Under the pieces are notes generated by a model. The model did no database searches. It was not told the DNA's origin and worked only from the letters and a program-made list of their open reading frames with translations. From Desulfonauticus sp. (GTDB taxonomy: Bacteria; Desulfobacterota; Desulfovibrionia; Desulfovibrionales; Desulfonatronovibrionaceae): DNA of 64,000 nucleotides. The stretch's first letter is position 1. The number at the start of each line of letters is the position of its first letter. The position numbers and the translations under genes are program-made. Below are positions 1-7,891 of the stretch, one piece after another. The DNA is taken from positions 47,692 to 111,691 of the forward strand of contig JAUZRP010000002.1 in NCBI GenBank assembly GCA_030950395.1, written 5' to 3'.

Positions 1-80
1 ACCACGGTCTGACCATAAAATTCCTTTATATAGGGCAAAGCTTCAAGTAAAATCCTGGCCTTTAACTTCTCTTGCTCCAT
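1..80 (-). CDS. argB: Acetylglutamate kinase, N-terminal 26 residues only (runs off the left edge)
   Basis: A short open frame enters from the left edge on the minus strand and starts with ATG at 78-80. It translates to MEQEKLKARI and then LLEALPYIKEFYGQTVV, which matches the usual N-terminus of acetylglutamate kinase, the enzyme phosphorylating N-acetylglutamate in arginine synthesis; the nucleotide-binding domain would follow outside the window. A good ribosome binding site (AAGGAG) lies 8 bases upstream of the ATG. Only the first residues are visible, so the identification rests on the N-terminal match alone. Confidence 0.75.
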   Translation of the reverse strand, partial: MEQEKLKARILLEALPYIKEFYGQTV

Positions 81-152
81 CAATTAAACTCCTTGTTCCC
101 TAAAATTTCTCTCCCAAAATTTAAATTGGTTAAATTAAATTTTTTTCATCAA

Positions 153-581
153 CTAAAATAAATGGGATGGAACATTTTTCAATCTTTCTTCTGCAGCTTT
201 AAAATAGATAGGATCAATTTCAATGCCTATAAATTTTCTCTTCATTTCTAAAGCAGCTACCCCTGTTGAACCTACTCCCATGAAGGGGTCCAATATAGTA
301 TCTCCTTCATTACTGGCTATTTTTATCAAATGTTTTAAAAGAGCTACTGGTTTTTGAGTAGGATGTTTTGGATTTTTAAGCCGTTCTGGCCCCATACAGA
401 TGGGAGATTCAAAAAAATTATGCATCTCGCTTTGTTTACCAAAATTCCACGTATGCCCTTTATTCCACATACAAACAATTAACTCACAGCTATTTAAAAA
501 ACCTGCTTTTCTAAATTTTGGCACAGGATTTGTTTTATGCCAAACAAAAAACTGAAACGCAACACTTACTAAAATTAGGCC
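153..581 (-). pseudogene. Truncated site-specific DNA methyltransferase (C-terminal half)
   Basis: The frame keeps the C-terminal half of an N6-adenine/N4-cytosine DNA methyltransferase: WHKTNP, the target-recognition part with NSCELIVCMWNKGHTWNF, then HPTQKP and the SAM-binding motif DPFMGVGST. The DPPY catalytic motif, which precedes this part in the family, is missing. A GTG at 524 could start a 123-residue protein, but homology-like sequence continues upstream to the in-frame stop at 582-584 (VAFQFFVWHKTNPVP), showing that the gene is cut at its 5' end rather than naturally short. No restriction enzyme or specificity subunit is nearby. It is most likely a decayed remnant of a restriction-modification or phage gene. 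Confidence 0.75.
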
Positions 582-636
582 TCAAATAGCTTCGAACTTA
601 ATACTTAAACTCTACTTACTTAACAACTACTAAGTA

Positions 637-1134
637 TTACATTTTATATTTTGTTAAATGAGCATCATATTTTTCTAAAATTTCAGACCATTTTTTACTT
701 TCACTATCGGTTAAAATCTCCTCACCTTCTCTAGGAAATAACTTATCTGCCTCTAATAATAATTCTTTTTTAACCATTATTTTTACCTTTTCCCTCAAAG
801 CCAAAGCAATAGCATCAGAAGGTCTGCTATCAATAGATAATATTTGATGATTATGACTGATCATTAATCTAGCAAAATAAGTAGAATCTTTTATATCCAT
901 AATTTGCACTTCTTCTAATTTGCCTCCCATCTCTCTAATCACCTGCAAACAAAGATCATGAGTTAAAGGACGAGGAGTCTTTACTTCATTTAAAGGAATA
1001 GAAATAGCCATAGCTTCTAAGGCCCCTATCCAAATAGGTAGCACGTACTTTTCCTCTTCATCTTTTAAAATTATCAAAGGATTTTTAGTATTTTCATCCA
1101 GAGCCAACCCAAATACCTTCATCTCTATAAACAT
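637..1134 (-). CDS. Bifunctional nuclease family protein (DUF151)
   Basis: This 165-residue protein belongs to the DUF151/bifunctional nuclease family, whose members bind to or cleave nucleic acid and are found in bacteria and plants. The visible family signatures are ILKDEEEKYVLPIWIGALEA near the N-terminus, the central CLQVIREMGGKLEEVQI region and the SIDSRPSDAIALALR motif near residue 125. An ATG at 1134 is preferred over the in-frame GTG at 1149 because AAGGAG, itself inside that longer reading, sits 6 bases before the ATG. It is the last gene of the cutA-miaB operon, 56 bases after the preceding small gene. The exact cellular role in bacteria is poorly known, so the name is a family label. 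Confidence 0.85.
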   Translation of the reverse strand: MFIEMKVFGLALDENTKNPLIILKDEEEKYVLPIWIGALEAMAISIPLNEVKTPRPLTHDLCLQVIREMGGKLEEVQIMDIKDSTYFARLMISHNHQILSIDSRPSDAIALALREKVKIMVKKELLLEADKLFPREGEEILTDSESKKWSEILEKYDAHLTKYKM

Positions 1135-1190
1135 ATCTATCTCCTTCACCCCTTATTTTTTTATTAAAAATACCTACAACTTTTTTGACC

Positions 1191-1547
1191 TTACCTCTGG
1201 CCACTTAAAATAAGTCTTTTCACTTCTTGAGGCAACTCAATCTTTGCCTCCAACTCACTAAAAACAGATTGCATTTCTTGTAAAGAAATATTCATTTCAA
1301 GTGGCAAATAATCTGAAGTAAGTATAACTTTTTTATCAAATTGCAACATAAATTCACAGGGAATACAAAAATCTTTATCTTGTAAATGTTTTTGCCATAA
1401 ATTATATATAATTTCTTCTTTTGTATCCTGAGTAAGAAATATTACTTTTTGTTTTGCATCGTATAAAAAAATATAGTCTTTTTTATCTTTTATAAAAACA
1501 ACTATATAATATTCACTATCTTTTAATATTTCCTTTACTTCTATCAA
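1191..1547 (-). CDS. Hypothetical protein, 118 residues, downstream of miaB
   Basis: I do not recognise this protein. It is a small, soluble, acidic alpha/beta-looking protein without signal peptide or membrane segment, with an N-terminal half rich in beta-forming residues (YYIVVFIKDKKDYIFLY) and a C-terminal amphipathic helix (SVFSELEAKIELPQEVKRLI). The start is a TTG at 1547, preceded by AGAGG at a suitable distance. It begins 11 bases after the miaB stop and is followed by the DUF151 gene, so it is almost certainly co-transcribed. Translation signals and operon position support a real gene, but give no function. Confidence 0.6.
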   Translation of the reverse strand: MIEVKEILKDSEYYIVVFIKDKKDYIFLYDAKQKVIFLTQDTKEEIIYNLWQKHLQDKDFCIPCEFMLQFDKKVILTSDYLPLEMNISLQEMQSVFSELEAKIELPQEVKRLILSGQR

Positions 1548-1558
1548 TTTTAATACCT

Positions 1559-2893
1559 CTACAATATATTTAACACTTTGCCCAACAAAGAATGTTTTTT
1601 AGCTTCCACAATCTTTACGTGAACCAATTCACAGGCCAAAGTCTGCTCATCTATTTGGACATTTACTACCCTATTCCATAAATCTCTTCCTCTAAAAGTT
1701 CGGTTTTCTAATTTTGAATCAAATTTAACATTCTCCAATAAAATCTCTTCCTTTTCTCCTACTCTAGCCATATATTTTTTTTGAGTAATTTTTTCCTGTA
1801 ATTCTTGCAATTCTACAAGACGCTCTTGTTTTTCTGGCTCTGGAACTTTATTGGCCATCTTTTCTGCCCTGGTTCCAGGTCTATCCGAATATTTAAAAGA
1901 ATAGGCATTTTCAAATTCGATCAAACGTAACATGTCTAAAGTTTGCTCAAAGTCATCTCTTGTTTCTCCTGGGAAACCCACTATCAGATCAGTAGAAAAA
2001 GCCATATCCGGCCTAATTTTTCTTAACTGCTCCACAAGAGACAAATACTTTTCTCTTGTATATTTACGCCCCATTTTTTTTAAAATCTTATTGGATCCCA
2101 CCTGTAGAGGCAAATGCAAATGTGGACACAAAACGTCTAGTTCTCCAAATAAATAAATTAGCTCTTTAGACAAATCTTTTGGATGAGAAGTAGTAAAACG
2201 AAGTCGCTTTAATCCTTTTATTTTAGCAACATCTTTTAATAATTCCACAAAGCTGGTGCCGTCCCCAAACTTATCCTGACCATAGCTATTTACGTTTTGA
2301 CCCAATAAAACAATCTCTTTTGCTCCTCTTTCCACAAATTCTATACATTCACTAAGCACAGCATCTTTTGTCCGTGATTTTTGACGCCCTCTTGTAAAAG
2401 GCACGATACAATAAGCACAAAAATTATCACACCCCTGCATTATATTGATAAAAACACTTGCTGGAGCCTTTTCAGGAAAAACTTTTTCCCGTTCTGGATA
2501 AAACTCTTCAAAAGAAATTAAACTAATCTTTTTTTGAGGATAGACAATTAACTGACCTATAACATCAGGAACCATATAAATCCCATCTGTCCCAAAGACC
2601 AAACGCACATAAGGAAAACGCTCAAAAAAACCCATGCCCACCTGTTGGGCCACACAACCACCAATACCTACAAAAAAATTGGCATTTTTCCTCCAGATGC
2701 TTCTTAATCTTCCAACTTCACTATACACCTTTTGCTCTGGCTTTTGACGCACACTACAAGTATTAAAGAGCACAAAATCTGCTTCATCTGGGTTTGAAGT
2801 AAATTCGTAACCTCTTTTACGCAAAGCCAAACATAACCAATTAGAATCAGCAACATTCATCTGACAGCCAAACGTAATAATACTAAATTTCAT
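1559..2893 (-). CDS. miaB: tRNA-2-methylthio-N6-dimethylallyladenosine synthase MiaB
   Basis: MiaB is a radical-SAM methylthiotransferase that adds a methylthio group to i6A37 of tRNAs reading UNN codons. The N-terminal UPF0004 domain shows FGCQMNVADS (first cluster cysteine), FNTCSVR and GGCVAQ; the radical-SAM triad is CDNFCAYC near residue 160, followed by PFTRGRQKSR and LLGQNVNSYG; a TRAM domain closes the protein. The start is placed at ATG 2893 (MKFSII), giving 444 residues; the longer frame adds 13 unlikely residues that lie inside the preceding gene. This start overlaps the end of the APS-kinase-like gene by 11 bases, indicating translational coupling in the cutA operon. Confidence 0.95.
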   Translation of the reverse strand: MKFSIITFGCQMNVADSNWLCLALRKRGYEFTSNPDEADFVLFNTCSVRQKPEQKVYSEVGRLRSIWRKNANFFVGIGGCVAQQVGMGFFERFPYVRLVFGTDGIYMVPDVIGQLIVYPQKKISLISFEEFYPEREKVFPEKAPASVFINIMQGCDNFCAYCIVPFTRGRQKSRTKDAVLSECIEFVERGAKEIVLLGQNVNSYGQDKFGDGTSFVELLKDVAKIKGLKRLRFTTSHPKDLSKELIYLFGELDVLCPHLHLPLQVGSNKILKKMGRKYTREKYLSLVEQLRKIRPDMAFSTDLIVGFPGETRDDFEQTLDMLRLIEFENAYSFKYSDRPGTRAEKMANKVPEPEKQERLVELQELQEKITQKKYMARVGEKEEILLENVKFDSKLENRTFRGRDLWNRVVNVQIDEQTLACELVHVKIVEAKKHSLLGKVLNIL

Positions 2894-3473
2894 CTGAACA
2901 AACCTGATCCAGCCATTTTTGAATAAAATCAAAAACCTGTTTTTTAGCTTCCTCTACGTCTAATTTATCGTTTTCTAAGACAAATTCCGCATAAGGGCTT
3001 TCTTCAAATTCTACATCTACTCCAATAACTTCTCCCAATCCCGGAAATTGCTTGCCTGTTTTTTTTCTTTCCAAAGCTTTGGCATATAGACCGGCCATAA
3101 CCTGCCCCTGAGGTCTTGTGGACTCTCTTTGCATAGCAGTTTCCAAAGAACACTTAATAAATATTTCAGCAAAAGGTGTAAACCGTTGTCTCACCCTCTC
3201 ACGAAACCATCTTTTGTAAGCCGCAGCATCCAAAACCACCCCCTTCCCTTGTTTGGCCAAACAAATGGCTTCATCTCCAAACATTGTATAGGCCAATTCT
3301 CTTTCTTCTTTGGTATAACTAGGATTGGGAAAGTATTCTTTTCTCTTTACATCCATTTCTAAATAGACAATATCTTGGTTTCTCTTATACTGTAAAAAAT
3401 CTACTGCTGCTCTAGCTAATGTAGATTTACCACTTCCAGGTAAACCCACAAACCAAATTATCCAACCCCTCAT
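2883..3473 (-). CDS. Adenylylsulfate-kinase-like P-loop kinase
   Basis: This protein of about 196 residues has the Walker A motif GLPGSGKST at its N-terminus and follows the APS kinase (CysC) fold through LEMDVKRKEYFPNPSYT, the strand VVLDAAAYKRWFRERVR and the CxLETA region. APS kinases phosphorylate adenylylsulfate to PAPS. In a dissimilatory sulfate reducer PAPS is not on the respiratory route, and several residues differ from classical CysC, so the substrate is open. ATG 3473 is chosen because AGGA lies 6 bases before it; a GTG at 3485 is also in frame. It sits 8 bases after an APH-like kinase gene, and the pair may act together on one metabolite. Confidence 0.7.
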   Translation of the reverse strand: MRGWIIWFVGLPGSGKSTLARAAVDFLQYKRNQDIVYLEMDVKRKEYFPNPSYTKEERELAYTMFGDEAICLAKQGKGVVLDAAAYKRWFRERVRQRFTPFAEIFIKCSLETAMQRESTRPQGQVMAGLYAKALERKKTGKQFPGLGEVIGVDVEFEESPYAEFVLENDKLDVEEAKKQVFDFIQKWLDQVCSDEI

Positions 3474-3481
3474 ATCTATCC

Positions 3482-4561
3482 TCACTCCATGTATTTATTG
3501 ATATTAGCATAATCAAAAACATCCTCATCTAAAACATTTTTCAAAAATCTAAATAAACCTTCTCGAACCGCTTTTGGATGATTAGGATACCATTCTGGAG
3601 AGGCAATAACCAATCCTCTAAAAACATAAAAAGGAGCAATTACTTTTAATATTTCTTTATCATTAGTTAAAGAAAGATATTCATCCCAAAAAGTTAAATA
3701 CAACTTTTCAAAATTTCCAGTCAATCTTGGTTCTTCATAAAGTCCAAACAATAAATAATTGCAACTCATAGTAGAAACATCATCAGCAGGTTCGCCCCAT
3801 TCCCCTCTACTTCTATCCAAAACAATAAAGTCTAGATCTTCTTGAATTAATACGTTCCAAGGATGAAAATCTCCATGCACCACACTTAAACGATGGCTAA
3901 AGGATTTTAACTTCCAGCGCCAATCAATGAGCTTTTTCTCTAACTCTTGAAAATCAGCAGGACTAAAAAAAGAATAAGGATGGGGATAAGCATCAATCAG
4001 CCCCCAAATACACTCTGAATGTCCAATCAAATCTCTTATCCTTCTATAATATAAATCCTTATCCTCTTTTTTAGTGCTATGAATTCTTGCCAACCAGCGA
4101 GCAAATTTTTTGGCTAATTCAAAATCACTATTCCGCACATCACCTTTTCTAATTCTTTCTAAATCTAAAAAATAATCATAACCTGCAACTTTTTCGGTCA
4201 AAAGAAAAAACTCTTCAGGTTGATCCACTGGCACTAACTGGCCATCCTTTCTTAAATACCCAAGCCCCACAGTAGGAACATGTTTTTCCATACGACCTGC
4301 ACATTCATATTGAAACATCAAAATAGCTGCCCTATCCCAATAAAATTGATGACCATATTTATCCCCTTTCATAGTAGAAAAAACCACAGATCTTGGCGCA
4401 CCATCTAATTCAAAGTGAATAAGTAGAGGTTTTCCATACCCAAAATCTTTCATCCCCTGCTCATCCAAAGAACCAATTTCACCCACCCCAGTTAGCCTAA
4501 CATTTTCTCCAAAAGCCTGTTTTAAATATGCTTCTAATTGTTCCAGACCTATCTCTTTCAT
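3482..4561 (-). CDS. Aminoglycoside-phosphotransferase-family kinase (APH fold)
   Basis: A 359-residue kinase of the APH/choline kinase superfamily. The Brenner catalytic motif is clear as VVHGDFHPWNVL near residue 230, and the metal-binding region follows as FIVLDRSRGEWGEPADDVS. Upstream, FVVSTMKGDKYGHQFYWDRA occupies the region expected for the nucleotide-binding lobe (written here from VFSTMKGDKYGHQF). Members phosphorylate small alcohols, amino sugars or lipids; the substrate here is unknown and antibiotic resistance is not implied. The ATG abuts the cutA stop codon with no gap, and the APS-kinase-like gene follows, so all are in one transcript. The combination of two small-molecule kinases in a tRNA-modification operon is unusual. 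Confidence 0.75.
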   Translation of the reverse strand: MKEIGLEQLEAYLKQAFGENVRLTGVGEIGSLDEQGMKDFGYGKPLLIHFELDGAPRSVVFSTMKGDKYGHQFYWDRAAILMFQYECAGRMEKHVPTVGLGYLRKDGQLVPVDQPEEFFLLTEKVAGYDYFLDLERIRKGDVRNSDFELAKKFARWLARIHSTKKEDKDLYYRRIRDLIGHSECIWGLIDAYPHPYSFFSPADFQELEKKLIDWRWKLKSFSHRLSVVHGDFHPWNVLIQEDLDFIVLDRSRGEWGEPADDVSTMSCNYLLFGLYEEPRLTGNFEKLYLTFWDEYLSLTNDKEILKVIAPFYVFRGLVIASPEWYPNHPKAVREGLFRFLKNVLDEDVFDYANINKYME

Positions 4562-4885
4562 CTAATTTTCCTCCTTAATTTCCTGTTGTATCCACTCTAA
4601 AAAAGGTCCATGACCTTCGTGGATAGGTAAAAACACAACACAAGGGCAATTATAAGAATGTATTTTTAATACTTCCTTTTCAATCTCTGCCAATCTATGT
4701 CCGCTTGTTTTAATTATTAACACTACTTCTGTAGCCTTGTCTATCTTGCCCTCCCACCAGAACATAGACTCTACCTGAGGATAAATATTAGCACAAGCAA
4801 TTAGTCTCCTCTCCAATAAATGACGGGCAATCTTCTTAGCCTCTTCTAAACTAGATGTAGTAATATAGCCCAAAAAACATCTCAT
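4562..4885 (-). CDS. cutA: CutA family divalent-cation tolerance protein
   Basis: CutA proteins are small trimeric proteins linked to copper and other divalent-cation tolerance, with a ferredoxin-like fold. The hallmarks are ITTSSLEEAKKIARHLLERR, LIACANIYPQVESMFWWEGKI and the C-terminal VLKIHSYNCPCVVFLPI. The start is put at ATG 4885 (MRCFLGYITT), giving 107 residues, the normal family length; the longer frame adds 17 residues not expected for CutA. A GGAGG lies upstream of this ATG. It is the first gene of the minus-strand operon that runs to the DUF151 gene. Confidence 0.9.
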   Translation of the reverse strand: MRCFLGYITTSSLEEAKKIARHLLERRLIACANIYPQVESMFWWEGKIDKATEVVLIIKTSGHRLAEIEKEVLKIHSYNCPCVVFLPIHEGHGPFLEWIQQEIKEEN

Positions 4886-4977
4886 ACTCCAAACCTCCTC
4901 CAAAATCACATCTTTAGCCCAAAATATTTCCCCCAACCTCTAAATTATGTTATCAAAAGTACTTATAAAAATAAACA

Positions 4978-5025
4978 ATTATAAGGTACGACTGCAAAAA
5001 TTAAAAACTTGTGTTTTTGATTAAA
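4978..5025 (-). repeat. Dispersed repeat, copy A (partial, reverse orientation)
   Basis: On the minus strand this carries the right half of the dispersed repeat: AATCAAAAACACAAG, then a TTTTTGCAGTCGTACC end. The left half and the core CAATAATTTAAGCTGGTTAC are absent. It lies between the cutA operon and the 3' end of the PAPS-reductase-family gene. The rest of the gap to 5198 shows no gene or clear signal. Confidence 0.6.
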
Positions 5026-5198
5026 CAAAAAGATCTTTTATATTTCCAAGTTAACGCATCCCAAGGTAATAAAAACCTAACAAATCCTACTGACCAACTT
5101 AGGCATTAAGGTGTTAGAGAGAAAAATGAAAAATACTGGGAAATAAAGGAAAGTATTTTAGTTATGTAAGTATAAAAAACTCATAAGGACAAAAATGA

Positions 5199-5870
5199 TT
5201 AAAAGTAACCAAGACTGGTTAACACGTCCATTTTCGCCTCTTTTTCTTGATTTCTTCCAGACCTCTCTTGAGGATCCAAACTAATAGAAGTACAGGGCAT
5301 ACACCCCAAAGATCTATATCCCTTATCGTATAAAGAACAATAAGGGATACGTTCTTTAAAATGAAAACTCCAAACGTCCATTTCTGTCCATTCCAAAATA
5401 GGATTTACTTGCAAGTAATCAGGATTAGTTCTTTTTTCAAATACACTCTTTTTATCTCTTGCAGGATTCTCGTCTGCTCTAATACCTGTAAGTAAAACCT
5501 CTATAGAATTTTCCCTGATTGCTTTTTTTAAAGGCTTAATTTTTAAATTAAGACAACAATCTAATTTATATTTAGCCACATTATACCGTAAAAGATTGAC
5601 GTCAGGTTGAACAATTGTCAAACCTACATTCCATGCTTTAGCAATTTTATCTCGGAATTGAATGACTTCAGGAAACTTCAAACCAGTATCAATATTAACT
5701 GCCTTAACTTTAGAACTATTTCTTTCTTGTAAAAATCTTTTCCATAAAAAAAGAACAAGAGTAGAATCTTTCCCTCCTGTCCAAGCCACATAAATATTAT
5801 CTAAATTGTAATTTTCAAAAATATAATCAAAATAATTTATAGTGGTGTATAATTTTTCGTCCAAAGCCAT
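5199..5870 (-). CDS. PAPS-reductase/CysD-family PP-loop protein
   Basis: The ATP pyrophosphatase loop is explicit as AWTGGKDSTLVLFLW near residue 35, followed by NIDTGLKFPEVIQFRDKIA and LLTGIRADENPAR, placing it in the phosphoadenosine-phosphosulfate reductase/CysD superfamily (about 223 residues). It has the cysteine pair GCMPCT near residue 190, but the ECGLH motif bearing the catalytic cysteine of true PAPS reductases is absent; instead it ends in QEKEAKMDVLTSLGYF, a tail common in archaeal-type family members. Reductase activity is therefore doubtful; a nucleotide-activating or sulfur-transfer role is possible. ATG 5870 is preferred to a TTG at 5885. Copy B of the repeat starts just upstream of it and copy A lies beyond its 3' end. 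Confidence 0.75.
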   Translation of the reverse strand: MALDEKLYTTINYFDYIFENYNLDNIYVAWTGGKDSTLVLFLWKRFLQERNSSKVKAVNIDTGLKFPEVIQFRDKIAKAWNVGLTIVQPDVNLLRYNVAKYKLDCCLNLKIKPLKKAIRENSIEVLLTGIRADENPARDKKSVFEKRTNPDYLQVNPILEWTEMDVWSFHFKERIPYCSLYDKGYRSLGCMPCTSISLDPQERSGRNQEKEAKMDVLTSLGYF

Positions 5871-5888
5871 TTGAATGTTTTCCAATCT

Positions 5889-6013
5889 TCAACTGCAAAA
5901 ATTAATTTAATTAGTTAAACAAAAATTTAATAAAATTTTTTCAATAATTTAAATAAACTACAATTTAATCAAAAATAAAATTTATGAACCTTTAAAATTG
6001 TATCTTGTAACTT
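5889..6013 (+). repeat. Dispersed repeat, copy B
   Basis: The left end AACTGCAAAAATTAATTTAA is followed by the core TCAATAATTTAAATAAACTA at about 5941 and ATTTAATCAAAAAT; the right end is degenerate. It fills the gap between the start of the PAPS-reductase-family gene and the 3' end of the membrane-anchored unknown, so any promoter of the former must lie in or next to it. Confidence 0.7.
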
Positions 6014-6083
6014 AAATTAAAAAATTTAATATCCATGCATAACTACATCTTATAAATTGAACATCTTTAATTTGTTAAAACAA

Positions 6084-6722
6084 CTATGATTTACTAGAAC
6101 AATGAGTTTTAGCAATACCAAAAAATTTTTTCAAATTAACAGCTATATTACCAGGCACTGCCTTCATATATAAATAAAAATTTTTATTCTTAGGATAAGC
6201 AGAAATGTGTAAAATATAATTCATATCTAAACCTTGTATACATTTTTTTATAAATTCCTTTGCAGATTCATTTTGATAGTATATAAAAAAAACAATATTA
6301 GATATTTTATACGTTTCCTTTTGTAATGATGTATTTTTTATTTTATGATGAGGACTATTTGCTATATTTTTTCTTATTAAATGTGCTTCTCCCTTTAATT
6401 CATTTTTTGAAAATATTACAACATATAACCTATCATATTTAGATAATATTAAAGAAACAGGAAAATATACAAGAGTATGTCTAGGTAAAAGAGTAAAAGT
6501 ACATTTTATCTTATAAAAACAATCTTCAAGCTCATAATTAGCATGATATCCAATAAGACCACCTATATTAATATATTCTGTAATCTTAGGATTAATTGAT
6601 TCTTCTAACTCTTTAGAAATAATTTTACTCAACTTTTTATTCTTTTTACTTCCTCTTATAAATATAAGAGACGTAAAAACAGCAATAATTATCAACAAAT
6701 AAAATATATGACTTTCTAACAT
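6084..6722 (-). CDS. Hypothetical membrane-anchored protein, 212 residues
   Basis: I cannot assign a function. Residues 5-23 (HIFYLLIIIAVFTSLIFI) form one hydrophobic segment followed by a basic stretch RGSKKNKKLSK, so the protein is probably anchored with its long C-terminal part in the cytoplasm. Around residues 52-90 GGLIGYHANYE and LLPRHTLVYFPVSLIL look like conserved blocks of a globular domain. The composition is very rich in Lys, Ile and Asn, matching the extreme AT content of the region. No clear ribosome binding site precedes ATG 6722. Repeat copies B and C bracket it closely, and the ArsA-like gene lies upstream, possibly as a functional partner. Confidence 0.55.
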   Translation of the reverse strand: MLESHIFYLLIIIAVFTSLIFIRGSKKNKKLSKIISKELEESINPKITEYINIGGLIGYHANYELEDCFYKIKCTFTLLPRHTLVYFPVSLILSKYDRLYVVIFSKNELKGEAHLIRKNIANSPHHKIKNTSLQKETYKISNIVFFIYYQNESAKEFIKKCIQGLDMNYILHISAYPKNKNFYLYMKAVPGNIAVNLKKFFGIAKTHCSSKS

Positions 6723-6798
6723 AATTTAACGTAATAAAAAATTAATTATAAAAAAGTTATCTTTATATATATCCCCAAAAAACACTACTTTTATCATA

Positions 6799-6941
6799 TG
6801 ATCAACTGTAAAAATTATTTTAAACAAGTATATACTTGCTCAACGAGAGTTTTTTTTAATAATTTAAACTAGCTATAATTTGAAAATTTAATCAAAAACT
6901 CCAATTTTTGAATTGAATTTTGAAGTCACGTCTTATTATTA
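6799..6941 (+). repeat. Dispersed repeat, copy C
   Basis: The copy has ATCAACTGTAAAAATTATTT at the left, the core variant TAATAATTTAAACTAGCTAT, then TTTAATCAAAAACTCCAATT and a right end TGAAGTCACGTCTTATTATT. It separates the membrane-anchored unknown from the 3' end of the ArsA-like gene. Confidence 0.75.
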
Positions 6942-6994
6942 AAAATATTTTACAAATTTTATAATTACCAATTACAACTTTCAAAATGTTTATT

Positions 6995-7891
6995 TTATTG
7001 AATTAAATATTTTTTTATATATTCATCTGACAAATATTTAAAATTATTTATATTTAAATAAAAATCTAATTCCTTTAAATCAAAACAAAAAATATCTTTT
7101 TTAAATTCTCTGTAAAAATTATCTAATAATTCTCTATTCCCTGTAAATTTATTTAAAATTAAGAAATCAATATTAATACTAAATTTATTTAGATACTCAA
7201 TTATCTTTTTAGTTTCTAAAAAAGAAAGTTTATCCTCGTTCAACACAGGTATAATAAAAGAATTATCTCTTATCAAATCTAACATCATAATATTATCTTC
7301 TAACATTTCTCTTAATTTCAAATAAATTTTATCTTCTTCTTTATTATATCCATACTCATCCTTTTTACCAATTGCATTTTTTATATATACCTTTTTAGAA
7401 AGAATTTTCTCTCTAATTTCCATAAGCTTTTTAATCCATCTTACTGATATTTCAGCAAACGTAATTATTTTTAGAGTAATACCAGTTGGAGGTGTATCCA
7501 CCACTATATAATCATAATTTTTAGATAGCTTTACAGTTTCATAAAGATATCTAAAAATAGAATACTCCTCCATACCTGGACTATATTCTATTATATCAAT
7601 AAAATGTTCTATATTAATAGATGATAAATGTTTATATTGACATTTTATATCCATTTTTATCTTTTTAATATAACGCGAGGTCCATTTATCAATCTCAGCT
7701 TCTTTTATTGTTAAATAATCATTAACATCCTTAATTTTAAATATATCCATAAGATTATGCGCAGGATCAATAGATAACAATAAAGTCCTTTTCTTTAATA
7801 AAGACAACTTAACAGAAGTAATTGCAGAAACAGTACTCTTTCCAACTCCTCCTTTTCCAATAAAAAATAACAATTTCATTTTAGAACCCAT
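6995..7891 (-). CDS. ArsA/Get3-like ATPase
   Basis: A 298-residue member of the ArsA/Get3 branch of deviant Walker A ATPases. Seen motifs are FFIGKGGVGKST (deviant P-loop with the extra lysine), SIDPAHNLMDIF (switch I region, DPAHS in ArsA), YDYIVVDTPPTG (switch II) and LILNKF at the base-recognition strand. It has a single ATPase domain, as in Get3, and no arsenite-binding cysteine cluster; no ars genes are nearby. ATG 7891 overlaps the end of the preceding 94-codon hydrophobic protein gene by 11 bases, a sign of translational coupling; an internal ATG at 7879 is an alternative. I infer a membrane-protein targeting or pump-driving role together with that small protein, without direct evidence. 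Confidence 0.8.
   Translation of the reverse strand: MGSKMKLLFFIGKGGVGKSTVSAITSVKLSLLKKRTLLLSIDPAHNLMDIFKIKDVNDYLTIKEAEIDKWTSRYIKKIKMDIKCQYKHLSSINIEHFIDIIEYSPGMEEYSIFRYLYETVKLSKNYDYIVVDTPPTGITLKIITFAEISVRWIKKLMEIREKILSKKVYIKNAIGKKDEYGYNKEEDKIYLKLREMLEDNIMMLDLIRDNSFIIPVLNEDKLSFLETKKIIEYLNKFSINIDFLILNKFTGNRELLDNFYREFKKDIFCFDLKELDFYLNINNFKYLSDEYIKKYLIQ

Noticed and set aside
1932..2156. Plus-strand open frame inside miaB
   Set aside because: It is the reverse-strand shadow of the radical-SAM gene and has no independent support.
3482..4561. Aminoglycoside resistance gene
   Set aside because: Only the general APH/choline-kinase fold is supported; the operon context is metabolic and nothing indicates drug modification.
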